Assembly (NCBI GenBank): GCA_946800325.1
Contig: OX326961.1
Location: 36,351,043-36,415,042 of the forward strand
Length of the DNA: 64,000 nt
DNA from: Luzula sylvatica
Lineage: Eukaryota > Streptophyta > Magnoliopsida > Poales > Juncaceae
Direction of reading: 5' to 3'
A program made the translations under genes and the position numbers. The first letter of the stretch is position 1. Each line of letters starts with the position of its first letter. Below, piece by piece: positions 1 to 11,974 of the stretch. The notes below the pieces were generated by a model, which was given only the letters and a program-made list of their open reading frames with translations, had not been told where the DNA came from and ran no database searches.

Positions 1-969
1 ATTTCATATGAACGAAGTATCAGTGTCGTTTCTATGAAATACCGAAAGGGTGCAACAGTATGACATACAGTTAGTAAAACAGTCATAACTGTTGCATACG
101 AACTCCAATTGGGCCAGGCCAAATTGGGTTGGGTAGATAATAAGATGATCTACAACTTTCGTGTAGGTTGAATATCTGTCACAGGAATTTACCAATTTCC
201 TATGGACAGAATACTGAACAGGTTCATGCAGTTTTCTGTGTGAAAGGGTGTATATTGGATATACATGCCTTTTGGCCCATCCTAATCCTATGTGATATAA
301 ATAAGATAATTCTCTCTCTTCTATTCAGTTAATTGATTGGTATTATTCAGAATAATCCAGAAATATAGAGAGACATTTTTCTATGTGATGAAAGAGTGCG
401 AAAAGAGAGAAACGAGAAAAACAGTTTTTCTCGGAATAGAGAATCAATTCAATCATGCAAGTTCGCCGGTGCAGCTTCTAGGCAGTTGCATCCGCGACCG
501 ACGAACTCCGACTCACGGTGGATACAAGTAGAGGAGCGACACTTGTGGCTCTCCGATTGTGATCGAACCGAAGGAACGTCAACGAGAGTGAAAGACGGTG
601 GAAGCGCTTGGACGTGGGACGCACGAAGACAACCGGAGACGTGTCAAGACGGTGGGAGACGTGTGGTATGGGACGCATGGGCTACTCACCAACGTGACAC
701 CGGAGAAGGAAAGGATGCGAGCGATCAACCCGTCGTGCGTGATCAATTTCACGCTGGTAATCGTCTATCCTTCTATTGCATCGTACCCTCGAAGTCATGG
801 CGTGATCTTGGATTTAGGGAACCGGACCGGGCCTACATATCCGCTGCGCGGGTCCGGGGACGGGTGAATTCCCAACACACTCGATATCGAAGCGTGATCT
901 CGGGATTTGGGAACCGGACCGGGCCTTCATATCCGCTGCGCGGGCCCGGGGTCAGGATAATTCCCATCA
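1..969 (+). mobile_element. Solo LTR a of a copia-like family, cut by the window start
   Basis: This is the 3' part of a long terminal repeat whose other copies lie at 2349-3410, 49502-50132, 56091-58165 and 56455-57495. By comparison with the copy at 56091, about 190 nt are missing to the left of the window. The LTR ends in CCCATCA at 969. It carries a TATA box (TATAAATA, 296-303), after which comes a GC-rich leader (about 450-969) conserved in all copies. The leader contains short open frames, but none is shared between copies, so I do not call them genes. The last 90 bp are tandemly duplicated (800-891 and 892-969). Confidence 0.75.
296..303 (+). promoter_or_regulatory. TATA box of the LTR promoter
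   Basis: TATAAATA precedes a pyrimidine-rich start region and the GC-rich leader. An equivalent TATA motif stands at the same place in the LTR copies near 2930, 57030 and 57630, which supports its being the U3 promoter of the family. Confidence 0.55.
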
Positions 970-1320
970 GAAAGAAGGAGTAGCGAAGATAAAGAATAAT
1001 CAGTTCGAGCTATCAGTCCAATCGATGGAATTCATTGTTTAAATCGAAGTAATTGCTTGTTCTTAGGTTGAAAATCATTGATTGAGTGAAAATCGCCATT
1101 GAAGAAGAAGATTTTTAACATGAAGAGAGAGTAGGCGGTGAGGAATTTTTAGGGAAAGAGAAGAAAGAAGAAAGAGAAGAAAGCGGCAGTGTTATGAGAG
1201 GTATTTATATCTAGGGTGAAAAGAGGAACATGATTCTTAATTCCAAGATTCTAATGTATAGGATTTTAATTTCGAGGATTTTTTGTCTCTAGGGTTTGTA
1301 TTGATGTATTTTAGGTAATA
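970..1320. other. Intergenic sequence, no gene seen
   Basis: An A- and G-rich stretch (GAAGAAG, AAGAAAG runs) without an open frame or any recognised element. Confidence 0.5.
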
Positions 1321-1321
1321 T

Positions 1322-1475
1322 AAATAACAAATAGGAGGTATTTAGGAGTAGTTTTTTTTTTTTAATTTTTTAGGGCAAATATCTCTTACTTGTATTATCC
1401 AAGAATCAATATAAATGAAATATAATAGAAGTAGGACATAAGAACCTACTCTATTTTTCTCAACAACAAAAAAAT
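1322..1475 (+). mobile_element. 5'-truncated LINE tail, family 1
   Basis: The stretch resembles the 3' end of the full-length LINE at 28598-35874 and the tail at 17219-17437. It ends with the family hairpin GTAGG...CCTAC (about 1430-1450), CTCTATTTTTC and an A-rich tail. The 5' limit is approximate and I did not find a clear target-site duplication. Confidence 0.5.
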
Positions 1476-2343
1476 CTTTACTATAATTGTCATGATAAAA
1501 CATGTTGAAAAACAAATTATTTAAAATTTTCTAATAACAATATACTTTCAATCAAGTATATACAATAAAGAAATATCATAGTAAATATGAGTCACAAATT
1601 AATACCATTATGATATTTTATTTGTTTAATAAAAATACTATGACATAGTCACATAGGGCGCAGAGGATAATTATACAAGACAATCTTCCTCCTTAAGGAA
1701 GTGTGATTCACCTGTCAATTCAAACAAATAATGCATTCTTCGATTTAAATTGCGACGCAGTTGCGCCGTCATAGCGCAAATCGCAATAAAAATTTATAAA
1801 ATGCAACACCGTAATCTACTAAATAGCGCCGCAATATCACGCAATATCGGTGATTATATGTAAATTACAGTCCAAGTGCAATAGACCGCTATATCGCAAT
1901 TTAAAATATTGATATTAGTACATGCTCCTTTTTTCATATATTAGTTCATGCTCCCGTTTTCATTTATTATGTTTTCGTTAAGGAAGTGAACTTCATGCTT
2001 TGCTCAAAGAGATTTGAATTTTGAAAATAATTTGTGTAACGTTTCGTGTAATAGTCCATTTAAAAGGGTATATTGGGATTTAGTCCGGACTGCAGGGTTT
2101 TTGGGGCACGGAAAATTGAGGGAACAGTGATTTAGATGGGTATTTAATGGGTCAATACTGGATCTTCTGTTGGCTATTTTGTGTGGGTATTTTTGTAACG
2201 AGTCATTTCTGTGTGAGACCCACTTACTCTATCTACTTTCTCTCTCTTCATTTCTCTCTCATATTTTATCCAAAATATTAATACGAGTATACCATTTTGA
2301 TCACGAGAATGAGAAGAATCTGAATCTGGTCTTGGTTTTTCTT
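1476..2343. other. Intergenic, with a hAT-family relic
   Basis: About 1733-1911 matches the ends of the hAT element at 37222-38058: TTTAAATTGCG on the left and GCGATATAG... read from the right, ending in AAAATATTG. It is a short, decayed relative without an obvious 8-bp TSD. I see nothing coding in the remainder. Confidence 0.4.
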
Positions 2344-2348
2344 AGTTA

Positions 2349-3410
2349 TGAAGGGAATTATCCCGTCCCCGGGCCCGCGCAGCGGATATGAAGGTCCGGT
2401 CCGGTTCCTAAATCCCGAGATCACGTTTCGACATCGAGGGTACGATGCAAAGTAGGATAGATGATTACCAGCGTGAAATTGATCACGCACGATGGGTTGA
2501 TCGCTCGCATCCTTCTCTTCTTCGTTGTCACGTTGGTGACTAGCCCGTGCGTCCCATACCACACGTCTCTCACCGTCTTGACACGGCTCCGGTTGTGTTC
2601 GTGCATCCTTTGTCCACACGCTTCCACAGTCTTTCGCTCCTTCGGTTTGATCACAACGAAGAGCAACAAGTGTCACTCCTCTACCCGTATCCACCATGAG
2701 TCGTAGAACCTCGGTCGCGGATGCACCTGCCTAGACGATGCACCGGCGAACTTGCATGATTGCTTTCGATTCTCTAGACGGAGAAAATTCTTTTCTCCTC
2801 TTTTCTCTTTCTCTCTTTCTCTTCGCACTATTTCAACAACTTGATAAGAGTCTCTCTAATTTCTGGACAGAACTTGTCTTGTCTAGATTAGACTGAATGA
2901 ACTGATAAGAGGAGAAAGAGAAAAATCTTATTTATACTAATATAAGACAAGGATTGGGTGAAAGGTTGCGTATATCCAATATACACTTCCAGCAGCATGT
3001 TCGTTCGAACGCACCATAAGGTTCGTTCGAACCAACTTCTTCCTATCATGAGAATGTATAAAACCATTTTATACTCGAAGAGCTCCATTCGAACGCACCC
3101 TTACGGTTCGTTCGAACGAACCATCTCCTGTCCCATTTCAGTGTTAAATCTAAACATTATTCGTTGTGGTCCGTTCGAACGAACACCAATGTTGGTACGA
3201 ACGAAGCACTCCCTGAAATGAATATGTGTAAAACCATTTTACACTCGTAGTGGTCCGTTCGAACGAACCCAATGGCTAGTTCGAACGAACCACTCTCTGG
3301 AACTTAACTTTGCACAATCATATTATGCATTTAATCAATCCATGAACATTCATGTTTATATATCCTTATATGTACACTTTTACGGTTGATCCGAAACTGT
3401 ACTACTTTCA
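2349..3410 (-). mobile_element. Solo LTR b (minus orientation) with a repeated palindromic U3
   Basis: On the plus strand the element begins TGAAGGGAATT and ends CTACTTTCA, so it has TG/CA-type ends. It is flanked by AGTTA (2344-2348) and AGTTC (3411-3415), a 5-bp TSD with one mismatch. The GC-rich leader (2349-2760) is that of the other family members. The U3 (about 2960-3300) differs: it holds four spaced blocks built around the palindrome TTCGAA within GTTCGTTCGAACGAAC. Length is 1062 bp, as expected for this LTR. No internal region or second LTR is present. Confidence 0.75.
2996..3295. repeat. Four blocks of a TTCGAAC-type palindrome
   Basis: Blocks near 3001, 3087, 3169 and 3250 recur about every 80 bp. 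Each contains TTCGAAC or GTTCGAAC with flanking GGTTCG/CGAACC, separated by a TATAAAACCATTTTA-like spacer. They lie in the U3 of solo LTR b and are absent from the copies at 56-58 kb. Confidence 0.7.
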
Positions 3411-3415
3411 AGTTC

Positions 3416-3455
3416 GAGGTAAAAAAATTTGGTATTCATGTGGAGCCCACAAGTG

Positions 3456-3496
<41 letters not shown>

Positions 3497-3816
3497 CCTT
3501 CACTGAATATTATGATATTATATATCAAATTCATCATCAAAGAGAGAGGAATGCAGTCATGATTTCCAATTTGTCAAATTCTCATTTTTAACCCTGAATT
3601 TAACACAAATTCAAGTAGTTAAGTAATTTTCAATGATATTATTACTATGAGACAATTTATATGTTAACTAATTGATTTAGTGTGCTTAAATTCTTTTTTA
3701 TACCCTTAAAATGTGCGTTAAATAGTCCTTAAATATTCTTCAACATTCTTGCATGAAACTGAACTATATAAGGTAGCAAGTCGGTGGTTTATGTCTGTGT
3801 TTGCATAAAGTACATC
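3416..3816. repeat. Intergenic with a (TC)n microsatellite
   Basis: A pure CT repeat occupies about 3459-3493. The rest is AT-rich with no gene. Confidence 0.7.
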
Positions 3817-4808
3817 GGGCATGTTTGATTTGAGGGATTAGATGAGATAGGATTTCAATATCCGGGATAAGTCTAAAATCCCTTGTTTGATTTGAGGGAT
3901 TAGATGGGATAAATTTTCTTGTCCATGTATATTGTACTCCCACTAAAAAAATGGTATTTCAAATACATGGATATAGCTATCCATGTATTTGATTATAATA
4001 TTATTTCTTCAAATTATATTCATGAATAATAATTATATTATATTTATATTATATTATATTAAACAACAATAATAATATATTACATACTATTCTATAATGT
4101 AATATAATAAAATTTAAAACAATATATAATATAATATAAAATAATATAATATAAATAAATATAATATAATATAATATAATATATTATAATACAATACAAT
4201 ATAATATAATATAATATAATATAATATAATATAATATAATATAATATAATGTAATATAGTATAAACCAGTATAATATAAAATAATATAATATAATATAAT
4301 ATATTATAATATAGTATAATATAATATAATATAATATAATGATATATAATATAACATCAGATAACATCATAAAATATATATAATATAATATAAAACAATA
4401 TAAATAATATAAATAATATAAATATAAATAAATTAAAGTAATATAATATTACATTATATTATATTATATTATATAATAAGAATTGAATGACATACATATA
4501 ATATTATATTATAATATAATATTATAATATTATATTATATTATATAATAAGAATTGAAGTAATATAATATAATATAATATAAGAATTGAAGTAATATAAT
4601 ATAATACAATATTATATTATACAATAAAATAATATAAAGATAATATAATATAATATTCAAATCCTGCATTTTGTACCAAAGAATCAAACAAGGGATTTGA
4701 TATACATGATTCCAAAATATAACAAATCAAACAACTCACATGGATTATCAAATACATGGATAATGTTCATATCCATGTATATCAATATCTCCCAAATCAA
4801 ACATGCCC
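3817..4808. mobile_element. Fold-back or MITE-like element filled with AT repeats
   Basis: The left end reads GGGCATGTTTGATTTGAGGG and the right end is the matching inverted sequence, ending CAAATCAAACATGCCC. Secondary inverted motifs (CATGGATAT, CAAATCCC) are also shared between the two sides. The element is flanked by ATC on both sides (3814-3816, 4809-4811). The middle (about 4020-4660) is an imperfect TATAA-type microsatellite. It has no coding capacity, and the superfamily cannot be assigned with confidence. Confidence 0.6.
4020..4660. repeat. TATAA-type pentanucleotide microsatellite
   Basis: Long runs of ATAAT/TATAA units, interrupted in places. The open frame this creates on minus is a low-complexity artefact. 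Confidence 0.85.
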
Positions 4809-4811
4809 ATC

Positions 4812-6600
4812 TTTTGTGTTCACGTGATATGAGTCGAATTCCTTGCATTTTATATTAATATTGATGATTTACTAATATCAATCAAACTTATATACATATC
4901 TTATATTAATATTGATTAACAAATAATTTATAATAATTTATTACATATTTTGAAAAAAGCACATGTGTTGTTGTCATTTTTAAATCATTAAGCTTGGACT
5001 TTATTTTTCAGTGATCTTTGAACATATTCACGAAGACATAGGTAAATCTCATCCATTAGTTAAATCGTTGTATTCTCAAAAGACATTTTTGTATAAGACA
5101 ATACCAGTATTAAATTATTCATATTTCTTATGTTTATTCTTTTCTCATCTTAACAAAATTAGTAATTCCAAATAAATATTGGATTTGTCATGTGAAAACC
5201 TTTATATAAATCAGTTTGATTTCTTTTCATCCTTATTAATATTGTTCGAATGTTTAATTATGGTTCTAATATATGAATGATATATTATGATATTGTACGT
5301 AGGAATTGCATATTTACATACATAGTATTTTAGTACTAACTACTTATTGTAGTCATTATCTTTGCGACGGCAATTCAAAATATTTCATAACTTACCGTGA
5401 TACTTAACTTATGTGGTCATAAAATATTTTTGTTGTTATTGATTTTTGAAGAAAAATTAAGTTTATATATATTATATATACTTGTATATCATAATTGATA
5501 TCATATTTTACATAATTTTTTTATTATTGGTTTTTGAAGAAAGTTTTATATTTTCCTCATTTCTTTTAAACGGCTTAGATAAACAAAAAAATCATGCACT
5601 CGGCAAGAATAATCATGGGTGGCTTCATTGGATGTCCAGTGTCTTAACCAATCGGTAAAAATGTTTAGAAATTATATCTTTTCGTTTTCCTTTTTATATC
5701 GAGTTGAGAAGCTGGACTGGTGTCTCCCATGCATACGAAACCTCTATATTTTTAATACATATTATATATATTTTGTTTTTGTAAGGAAGAAAAACAGAAC
5801 GCACTATCGTCTCGTTATGAAAATATTTTTGTAGGGAAGGACATTTTGACGAAAGTGTATAACCAACCCAAAAGGGGCGAAGGGTCCCAAATATGCACCA
5901 GAAAACTCTTCGGTGCCAATGAACAAAAAATTCAGTTTTTCTAATCACTTCATTACTTACAATATCATTACTTATAATTAATAAATACTCAGTTTTCTCC
6001 AACATCTTACTTGCAACAAATACCACACACTGTATTCATATTATTTTCAGAGTAGGCAAAGTTAACTTGTTAAGAAATTTATAACTGCAGATGCCAGTTC
6101 CATTTGTGTGCTCTTTCATGATTTTGGCATGACCATCTTCTACTTCATGATTTTGGCATGTTGCCATATTTCGGTCATTGATGGGACCCACTAGGTAAGA
6201 TAGGTAAGATGGCTCTTTACCAAAACTTTTTGATACCACTATTAAAGTTTACAGTAGGTAAAATAGGGTAGGATTGGCTAATTTGTTTTTAACAATTGGC
6301 TATGGTATACAACTTGAGAAATACAGGAATAAGCAAACTTATCTAATTTACAATATTATTAATAAAATATATGTTCGTACTATACAAAAAATACAAGTTC
6401 AAAAACCTATGCAGTGACAAATTTTTATATGACCAATTCTTCGAAAAGGGCTTAAACAGGCCAAGAATCCTTACCGGGACTTTATTAGGCTCAAGATGAT
6501 ATATTTATTATATGGAGCTTAATTGATCGAGTGTATTTTATTAGTATAACATTATCACATTTATTGTTTTGCCACTCTCCTCTCCAACAAAGAAAAAATC
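4812..6600. other. Intergenic, AT-rich, no gene
   Basis: No reading frame resembles a known protein. The part around 6040-6260 matches 20340-20530 in the same orientation, so it belongs to the segment duplicated with gene family A-D. Confidence 0.5.
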
Positions 6601-6665
6601 GTACAATATAATTTCAGAATCAATGTTACATTTGCAAGACCCGTCACTGCATAAAGCTGCACAAT

Positions 6666-7432
6666 TCATACAAGACGCGCATATTTTGCCGGCCCATTTT
6701 TCTGTTCCCGTTCGTAGATTTCCAAACCATATGTCCAAAGTCCGAGTCTTTTGCTAAACTCTGTGATGTTATCTCCTGCATCATGCACAAACATATTAAT
6801 CCATGTTACGATAACATAATATCCTAAGAATCATTTAATTAGTTTTATGCTAACATAAACAATTCAACTCAATATATTATTAACATCATACCGGGTCTAC
6901 AAAGCCACTCTTCCAGTTCTGGCAACATTACAAGATACTCTTTCTTTTGTTGCTCGATTGAGTCATTGGAACTAGTCGACGAGGAAGATGGTGATTGTTT
7001 TGACAAACGTTCTTTCATATCCCGTTTAATCAAGAAAAATAAATCTAGACCGGGATATGTGTCGAGAGAATCTTGAAAATGCTCTTCCGTAAATATGATT
7101 CCGACATTGACAAGTTCACTAAGCTCTTCAAGATCTTCACGATTCAATCTTCTTAGCCTCGGCATTAACTCGGTTTCGGTATTCCAATTACCTCTAACGT
7201 CCCTCATATACTTTTGCTTCTTCTCCCAAGCCACCCATATTCTCCTTCGAAGAGTAAAACATTTCTCTTTTTTTAATTATATATAATTTCATCATATTTA
7301 TTAATTCCAACTTTATTGTTTACAATAAAACCTTTTTGCTGGAACATTGCTATTGCTCCAAGTCTGAAAGTCCCCGCACATTCCAGTCCATCGGCTTTTT
7401 TTTGCTTTCTCCTTTGTTGTATTATTCCCCAT
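6666..7432 (-). CDS. Gene A: unrecognised MGNN-family protein, 187 aa, three exons
   Basis: Exons on the minus strand are 7432-7332, 7244-6892 and 6775-6666 (stop TGA). Intron phases are 2 then 1, identical to those of genes B, C and D, and all junctions are GT-AG. The protein starts MGNNTTKEK. Gly2 with Thr6 and the nearby lysines fits an N-myristoylation signal followed by a basic patch, which would suggest a membrane location (inference). Conserved family blocks follow: W-x3-W-x4-KYM, PRLRRL, KRDMKERL, a serine-rich linker, LPELE-x-W, and in exon 3 EF-x2-RL-x-LW with IYERE. It is the most divergent copy and lacks the SRACAC C-terminus of B-D. I do not recognise the family; the protein looks helical and has no membrane span. 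Confidence 0.75.
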
Positions 7433-7492
7433 TGATTTTTCTCTCGTAATCAAGGTAAATTATTTTTTCTCTTTAATTCAAGGCATCGTATA

Positions 7493-7591
7493 ACACCCTT
7501 TTAATGATTGTAATAACTCTTGTTAATTCATTAATTAAGTAATAGAAGTGGGACTTGTGAGCCCACTCTATTTTAATCAAAAAAAAAAGAA
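7493..7591 (+). mobile_element. 99-bp LINE tail, family 1, just upstream of gene A
   Basis: The insert ends with the hairpin GTGGG...CCCAC, CTCTATTTTAATC and an A run. It is flanked by AAGGCATCGTATA (7480-7492) and AAGGCATCATATA (7592-7604), a 13-nt TSD with one mismatch. It lies about 60 bp upstream of the start codon of gene A. Confidence 0.7.
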
Positions 7592-7810
7592 AAGGCATCA
7601 TATATTAAACAAAGACGGTTTTCTTCCTCGTGCGAGAAGCACATAATTAAAACAAATTCAATTCCAAAAATGATGCCTTCTTTAATAAAAAAAGCAGAAG
7701 GCGACCAACAATTTAAACAAATTACATAGATGTTTCCACACCATAGTTAGAAAAAATATTAGTTGATCAAAAGTTTCAAATGTTGTTAGTTAATCAAAAG
7801 AACCAAAATC

Positions 7811-8359
7811 TGGTTAGAACCTTAAATGGTCGCATCCTAACGGGAGACATGTTAAATCGTAAGGGGTGGATAGGACCTTTTAGGTGTCCACTATGTAAGA
7901 ATAATAAGGAATGTGTTGAACACATATTCATACAATGTGAGTATGCAATAGAAATATGGAAATTAATACTTGATCATACAAACACTGTGATGACCCTAAA
8001 TCGAGACCATACACTATTACAATTCTGGTGGAGCATCAGGAATAAGTTCGGCAAGACCCAAAAAAGAGTGTGGGACATCATTCTCATTGCAAGCACGTGG
8101 ACGATCTGGTTAGAACGAAATGGACGAATCTTCCGCGGAAAAAAAAAACATCGTCACAGATTGCAACAAAATCAATGGAAACGGCGCTGCTCTGGTCAAG
8201 ACATTGTTAGCATAATATCTAATGATTATCGGGATAGGATAGTTATATTCTTATTTTATTTTTTTATTTACAATATATAATGGAATGTAAGAAGTCATGT
8301 AAAAACATAGGATACCGTTAACGACAAGCGATCGCTTGTCGGGTTCCATTCAAAAAAAA
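7811..8359 (+). mobile_element. 5'-truncated LINE (LINE-3), 549 bp, with TSD
   Basis: It is flanked by the 15-nt direct repeat AAAAGAACCAAAATC (7796-7810 and 8360-8374). The frame open to 8280 encodes the C-terminal zinc-binding region found at the end of plant L1 ORF2: CPLC, then H-x4-C in EHIFIQC, followed by WTIWLERNGRIF. The 3' end has the hairpin GACAAGCGATCGCTTGTC (about 8319-8336) and an A run. It is a dead fragment produced by incomplete reverse transcription. Confidence 0.85.
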
Positions 8360-8871
8360 AAAAGAACCAAAATCAGTTTCGTTAAAAAAACCAAATTATT
8401 GTAATTAAACTCAAATTTGTTTCTACTAACTAAATGTTTAAAATAGACTAAATTTATTTAAATTAGACAATGTTATTTTGTTTTATATAACATATTCAGA
8501 CCCGCAGTCCCGTATCAAATATGTACACAGGTTTGGACAATATATTTGTTATCTTTCAAAAGAATAACGTATTTATGAAAAAAGGAATTTCATTAAAATA
8601 TACATATTTTTTATATTGATGCAGACGAGACTCATACCCATAATCTCTTCAGTAATGGATTTATATTCGAATGCCGGATCACGAGAGACGAGGTCTAGGT
8701 ATTGCAGTTCGTAGAAACCCACCTGCCATTCACATATAATAGAAGATGTTAGCAACAAACTATTATTGTGGTAACAGATCATCTATATTTGGTTCCATCA
8801 CCTTTTATACGTGCTTGTTTCAGAAGAAAAACAGAACATTTAATTGAAATTTTAAAGAAGAGCGAAATTGA

Positions 8872-9721
8872 ATGGGGAATAACATAACCAACCGGGAAAC
8901 AAAAGAATCCAAAGGATGGTGGCGTGAAATGATCGAAGACGTGACTCGTCACGAGGATGATACGCGTCGCATGAGGTTAGAAATTAGAATTGTTAAAGGG
9001 GTTCTTGTCTATATATCTAGCTTATAGTTGGAGTTCAATCTTAGATAAAACATTATTCAAGGATGATCCAACTTTATTTATTTCTTATATCAAAGGGAAA
9101 ATTGGGAGCGGTGGGCGAATCGGTGCAAGTACATTACAGAGGGGAGGGCTACTTGGAAGCACGAAACCTCGCTACTCCCGAGGCTTAGAAGATTGGGTGA
9201 GGAAGATCTCGATGAAATCCGCGAACTTATCGATTGCGGTAGATCATTCAATGAAGATTGTTCTCAGAAAACTCTTGAAATATTTCCCGCCCTTGAGCTA
9301 TATCTCTTGGTCAAGCGAGACATGAAAGAGCGTTTGGCGAGACAACCGTGCCCATCACCATCATCATCATCGTCCAACAATGGTGACAAAGATTCATCCA
9401 TCATTATCAGTATGGAGCAAGAAGCAGCATCGTCGTTATCGACCGGCCCAATCGAGAGAAGAAAGATGGGCTCTTTATTAATGTTGCCGGAACTTAAAGA
9501 ATGGCTTTATAGTCCTGGTATATAATTAATTTTTTTTTAGATACCTTTATACAATTACATTCAGGATTATTAATTTTGATAATAACACGCATATATTTGT
9601 ACCTTATTTAGGAGATAGCACTGAGGAGTTCAGGAAGAGGCTGAAACTTTGGTCAGAGGCATTGGGAATTTATGAGCGCGAAATGAGTCGTGCTTGTGCA
9701 TGTTCCGAGGGGCAAATTTAG
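8872..9721 (+). CDS. Gene B: unrecognised MGNN-family protein, 211 aa, three exons
   Basis: Exons are 8872-8975, 9096-9517 and 9612-9721 (TAG), phases 2 and 1, GT-AG. The start is the ATG that opens MGNNIT, shared by all four copies. Gly2 and Thr6 fit an N-myristoylation signal. The order of conserved blocks is GWWREMIE, ENWERW, KYI, PRLRRLGEEDL, FPALELYLLVKRDMKERL, a Ser/Asn-rich linker (about residues 120-160), MLPELKEWLYSPGD, FRKRLKLW and YERE, ending SRACACSEGQI. It is almost identical to gene D although gene C lies between them. Roughly 350 bp of upstream sequence (from about 8528) is shared with C and D. Function unknown. Confidence 0.8.
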
Positions 9722-9782
9722 TTTAAAAACAAATATGTATGCTAAAATTTATTATTTATTATTAGATTAAAAACCATGAAGA

Positions 9783-10130
9783 CTCATTATGATACAAATT
9801 ATATATTTTTAATATATTAAATAAATAAATCATATTTAATTATATTATGAAACAAATTAAATATTTATTTAATATATTAAATAGATAAATAATATTTATT
9901 ATTTATTAATTATATATTATGATACAAATTAAATATTTATTTAATACATTAAATAATTAATAATATTTATTAATTATATATTATGATACAAATTAAATAT
10001 GTTTTAATATATTAAATAAATAAACCATATTTGTTATTTATTAATTTTATTATGATGCAAAATATTAAATATTTATTTAATTAAATAAATAAACAATATT
10101 TATTATTTATTAATTATATATATTATATAT
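9783..10130. repeat. AT-rich minisatellite, about 75-bp unit, four to five copies
   Basis: The unit contains TTATGATACAAATTAAATAT followed by TTTATTTAATATATTAAAT. It begins just after the stop of gene B and is absent downstream of genes C and D, so it arose or expanded after the duplication. Confidence 0.7.
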
Positions 10131-11253
10131 TATTTATGAACTATATATATAAATATATATTATGTGTAATGTACTTAATATATTAATATATAAGTAATTT
10201 ATATTTCAAACATTATTATTATTAAACCTCACTCTACTCTCTTGGAATAATCCAATACTCCCTCAAAATCCTTCAAAATCTTGATTGAAATATATTAATC
10301 AAATATATGTTTGAAACCATATGTGTAATGTATTTAACAATTCATGCAAGTTGTTTGATTTGTTTGATTTCAAATATAGGTAGACACAAAATATATGTTT
10401 GATTCTTGATTGAAATCCATGAATTTTCAAGTTGATTATAGATTGAATTTGTTTGATAATTTTTTATTAATTTCATAAAATTTCGATATTTGTATTATTA
10501 GTAATGTATTAATCAAATATAATAAAAAGCAGTTAAATTAAAATGCAACTTGCACAATCATCGTACAAAATATTTAACTAGAAAAATATCATAAATATGA
10601 TTCGTGTTTAATACATCACTAGTACGAAACAGAAATTACATAAACGAAGATTGCAAAATATTCATCAATCCGTTAAACCCTAAAAACACAATACTAATTA
10701 ATTCATTGTGAAAATGAACATGTTTCTCTAAAGCTTATTGTCGAACACCTTAAATGAATGGGTAAATAGCAAGATCTTCAAAAACATATTGGTATCACCT
10801 CTTTGTACAACCTCATGCTGGTACGGTAAGGTATCACTATGCAGTGCCGGTACCGGTACCGGTACCTCTCAAAACTATTGTTTGATGCATACCTCTCAAA
10901 ACTGGTACGGTTCCGGTACCTCTCAAACTTCTCTATACCGATACCTCTCAATTCTTCTCTGACAAATTCTGCAAAAAATATTTTCTCCAAATTATTTAAC
11001 CCCAAACGAGACAATAATACAACTCTAATGATTTATTTAACCCTAATCGAGACAATAATTGAACTCTAATTAATATTATTTAACCCTAATTGATACTATT
11101 TCATCTTAATTGAAACACTAATTGCAACACAGACTAGTAATCTATACTAATTGAGACACTAATTACAATAATTACCTCTAAATAGCACACAATTTTGAGA
11201 TCGGAAGAGACAAGATAGAATATGACGGGGCTGAATAATTTTGTTGAACGATA
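10131..11253. other. Intergenic, with a GGTACC-rich patch
   Basis: Around 10845-10930 the palindrome GGTACC and near-copies (GGTACGG, CCGGTACCT) recur, interspersed with CTCTCAAAAC. The rest is AT-rich. I could not delimit an element here and see no gene. Confidence 0.5.
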
Positions 11254-11258
11254 AATAC

Positions 11259-11974
11259 TGTTGTATTATTTGTTATAAATAATATGAATTAAATTTTAAA
11301 ACTTATTTATTTTAGTGATATAAAATATTAGCATATGAATTTTAACATTCATCAATAAATATAATATCATTAAGATAAATAATAAAATAATTTATGAGAT
11401 ATTAAGAAGGAAATGAAATACTCTATTATGCCATTAAATTCCATTTCGGTTTTGGTATATCAAAAGACTAGTTAATTGGTCATTGATTGTCTTTTATTTT
11501 CTAAGTAAGAAACCGAAATAAAAGGTAATGTTTTTTCCTTCTTCCCATGATGAAAATACTCCTCGTATTGATAACCAGAAAAAGGTGAAGAATAGGATGC
11601 CCATTTTTTCATCTGGAGAAACAACAAACTCAGAAAATTATATTGAGCCTTCAAATATATTATTTATTCTCAATTTCTCAATAGAAGAAAACTTGCTTGA
11701 AGAATTGGTGTACTTGACTTCATCTCTTTCGAGATGTAAGTGTTCCGTTCTACGACAGTGCTACTAGATCGGAACCGAGACAAATCGGAGATGTAGAACC
11801 TTGAAGATGGAAAAACGAAATACCCTGCACTAGAGGGCGTCATCTATCTTTAGGGCAGCTGTGACATGACCACGCGGCTACACCAGACTTGTTCTCGATT
11901 TATTTGTTTATTATTATTACTTAATTAATAATTTAATTTGTTTATTTGGTTATTTTATTGAAATATAACCAACA
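11259..11974 (+). repeat. 5' LTR
   Basis: Starts TGTTGTATTATTTG and ends ATAACCAACA. The 79 and 60 aa frames inside it recur unchanged in the 3' copy and are not genes. Confidence 0.9.

Noticed and set aside
396..983. A 195-codon frame in the GC-rich leader of LTR a, with similar frames in the other LTR copies
   Set aside because: Lengths, frames and strands differ from copy to copy, and the frames follow the GC-rich composition. I treat the leader as non-coding.
2996..3295. Spaced repeats that might suggest a CRISPR array
   Set aside because: The host is a plant, the repeats are imperfect palindromes inside an LTR, and the spacers resemble each other.
4092..4370. A 92-codon frame of Ile, Tyr and Leu on minus
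   Set aside because: It is a translation of the TATAA microsatellite.
5694..6026. A 110-codon frame on minus
   Set aside because: No similarity, no conserved copy, and composition like the surrounding intergenic DNA.
11528..11767. A 79-codon frame, present again at 14903-15142
   Set aside because: It lies within the two LTRs of one retrotransposon, and its duplication reflects the LTRs.
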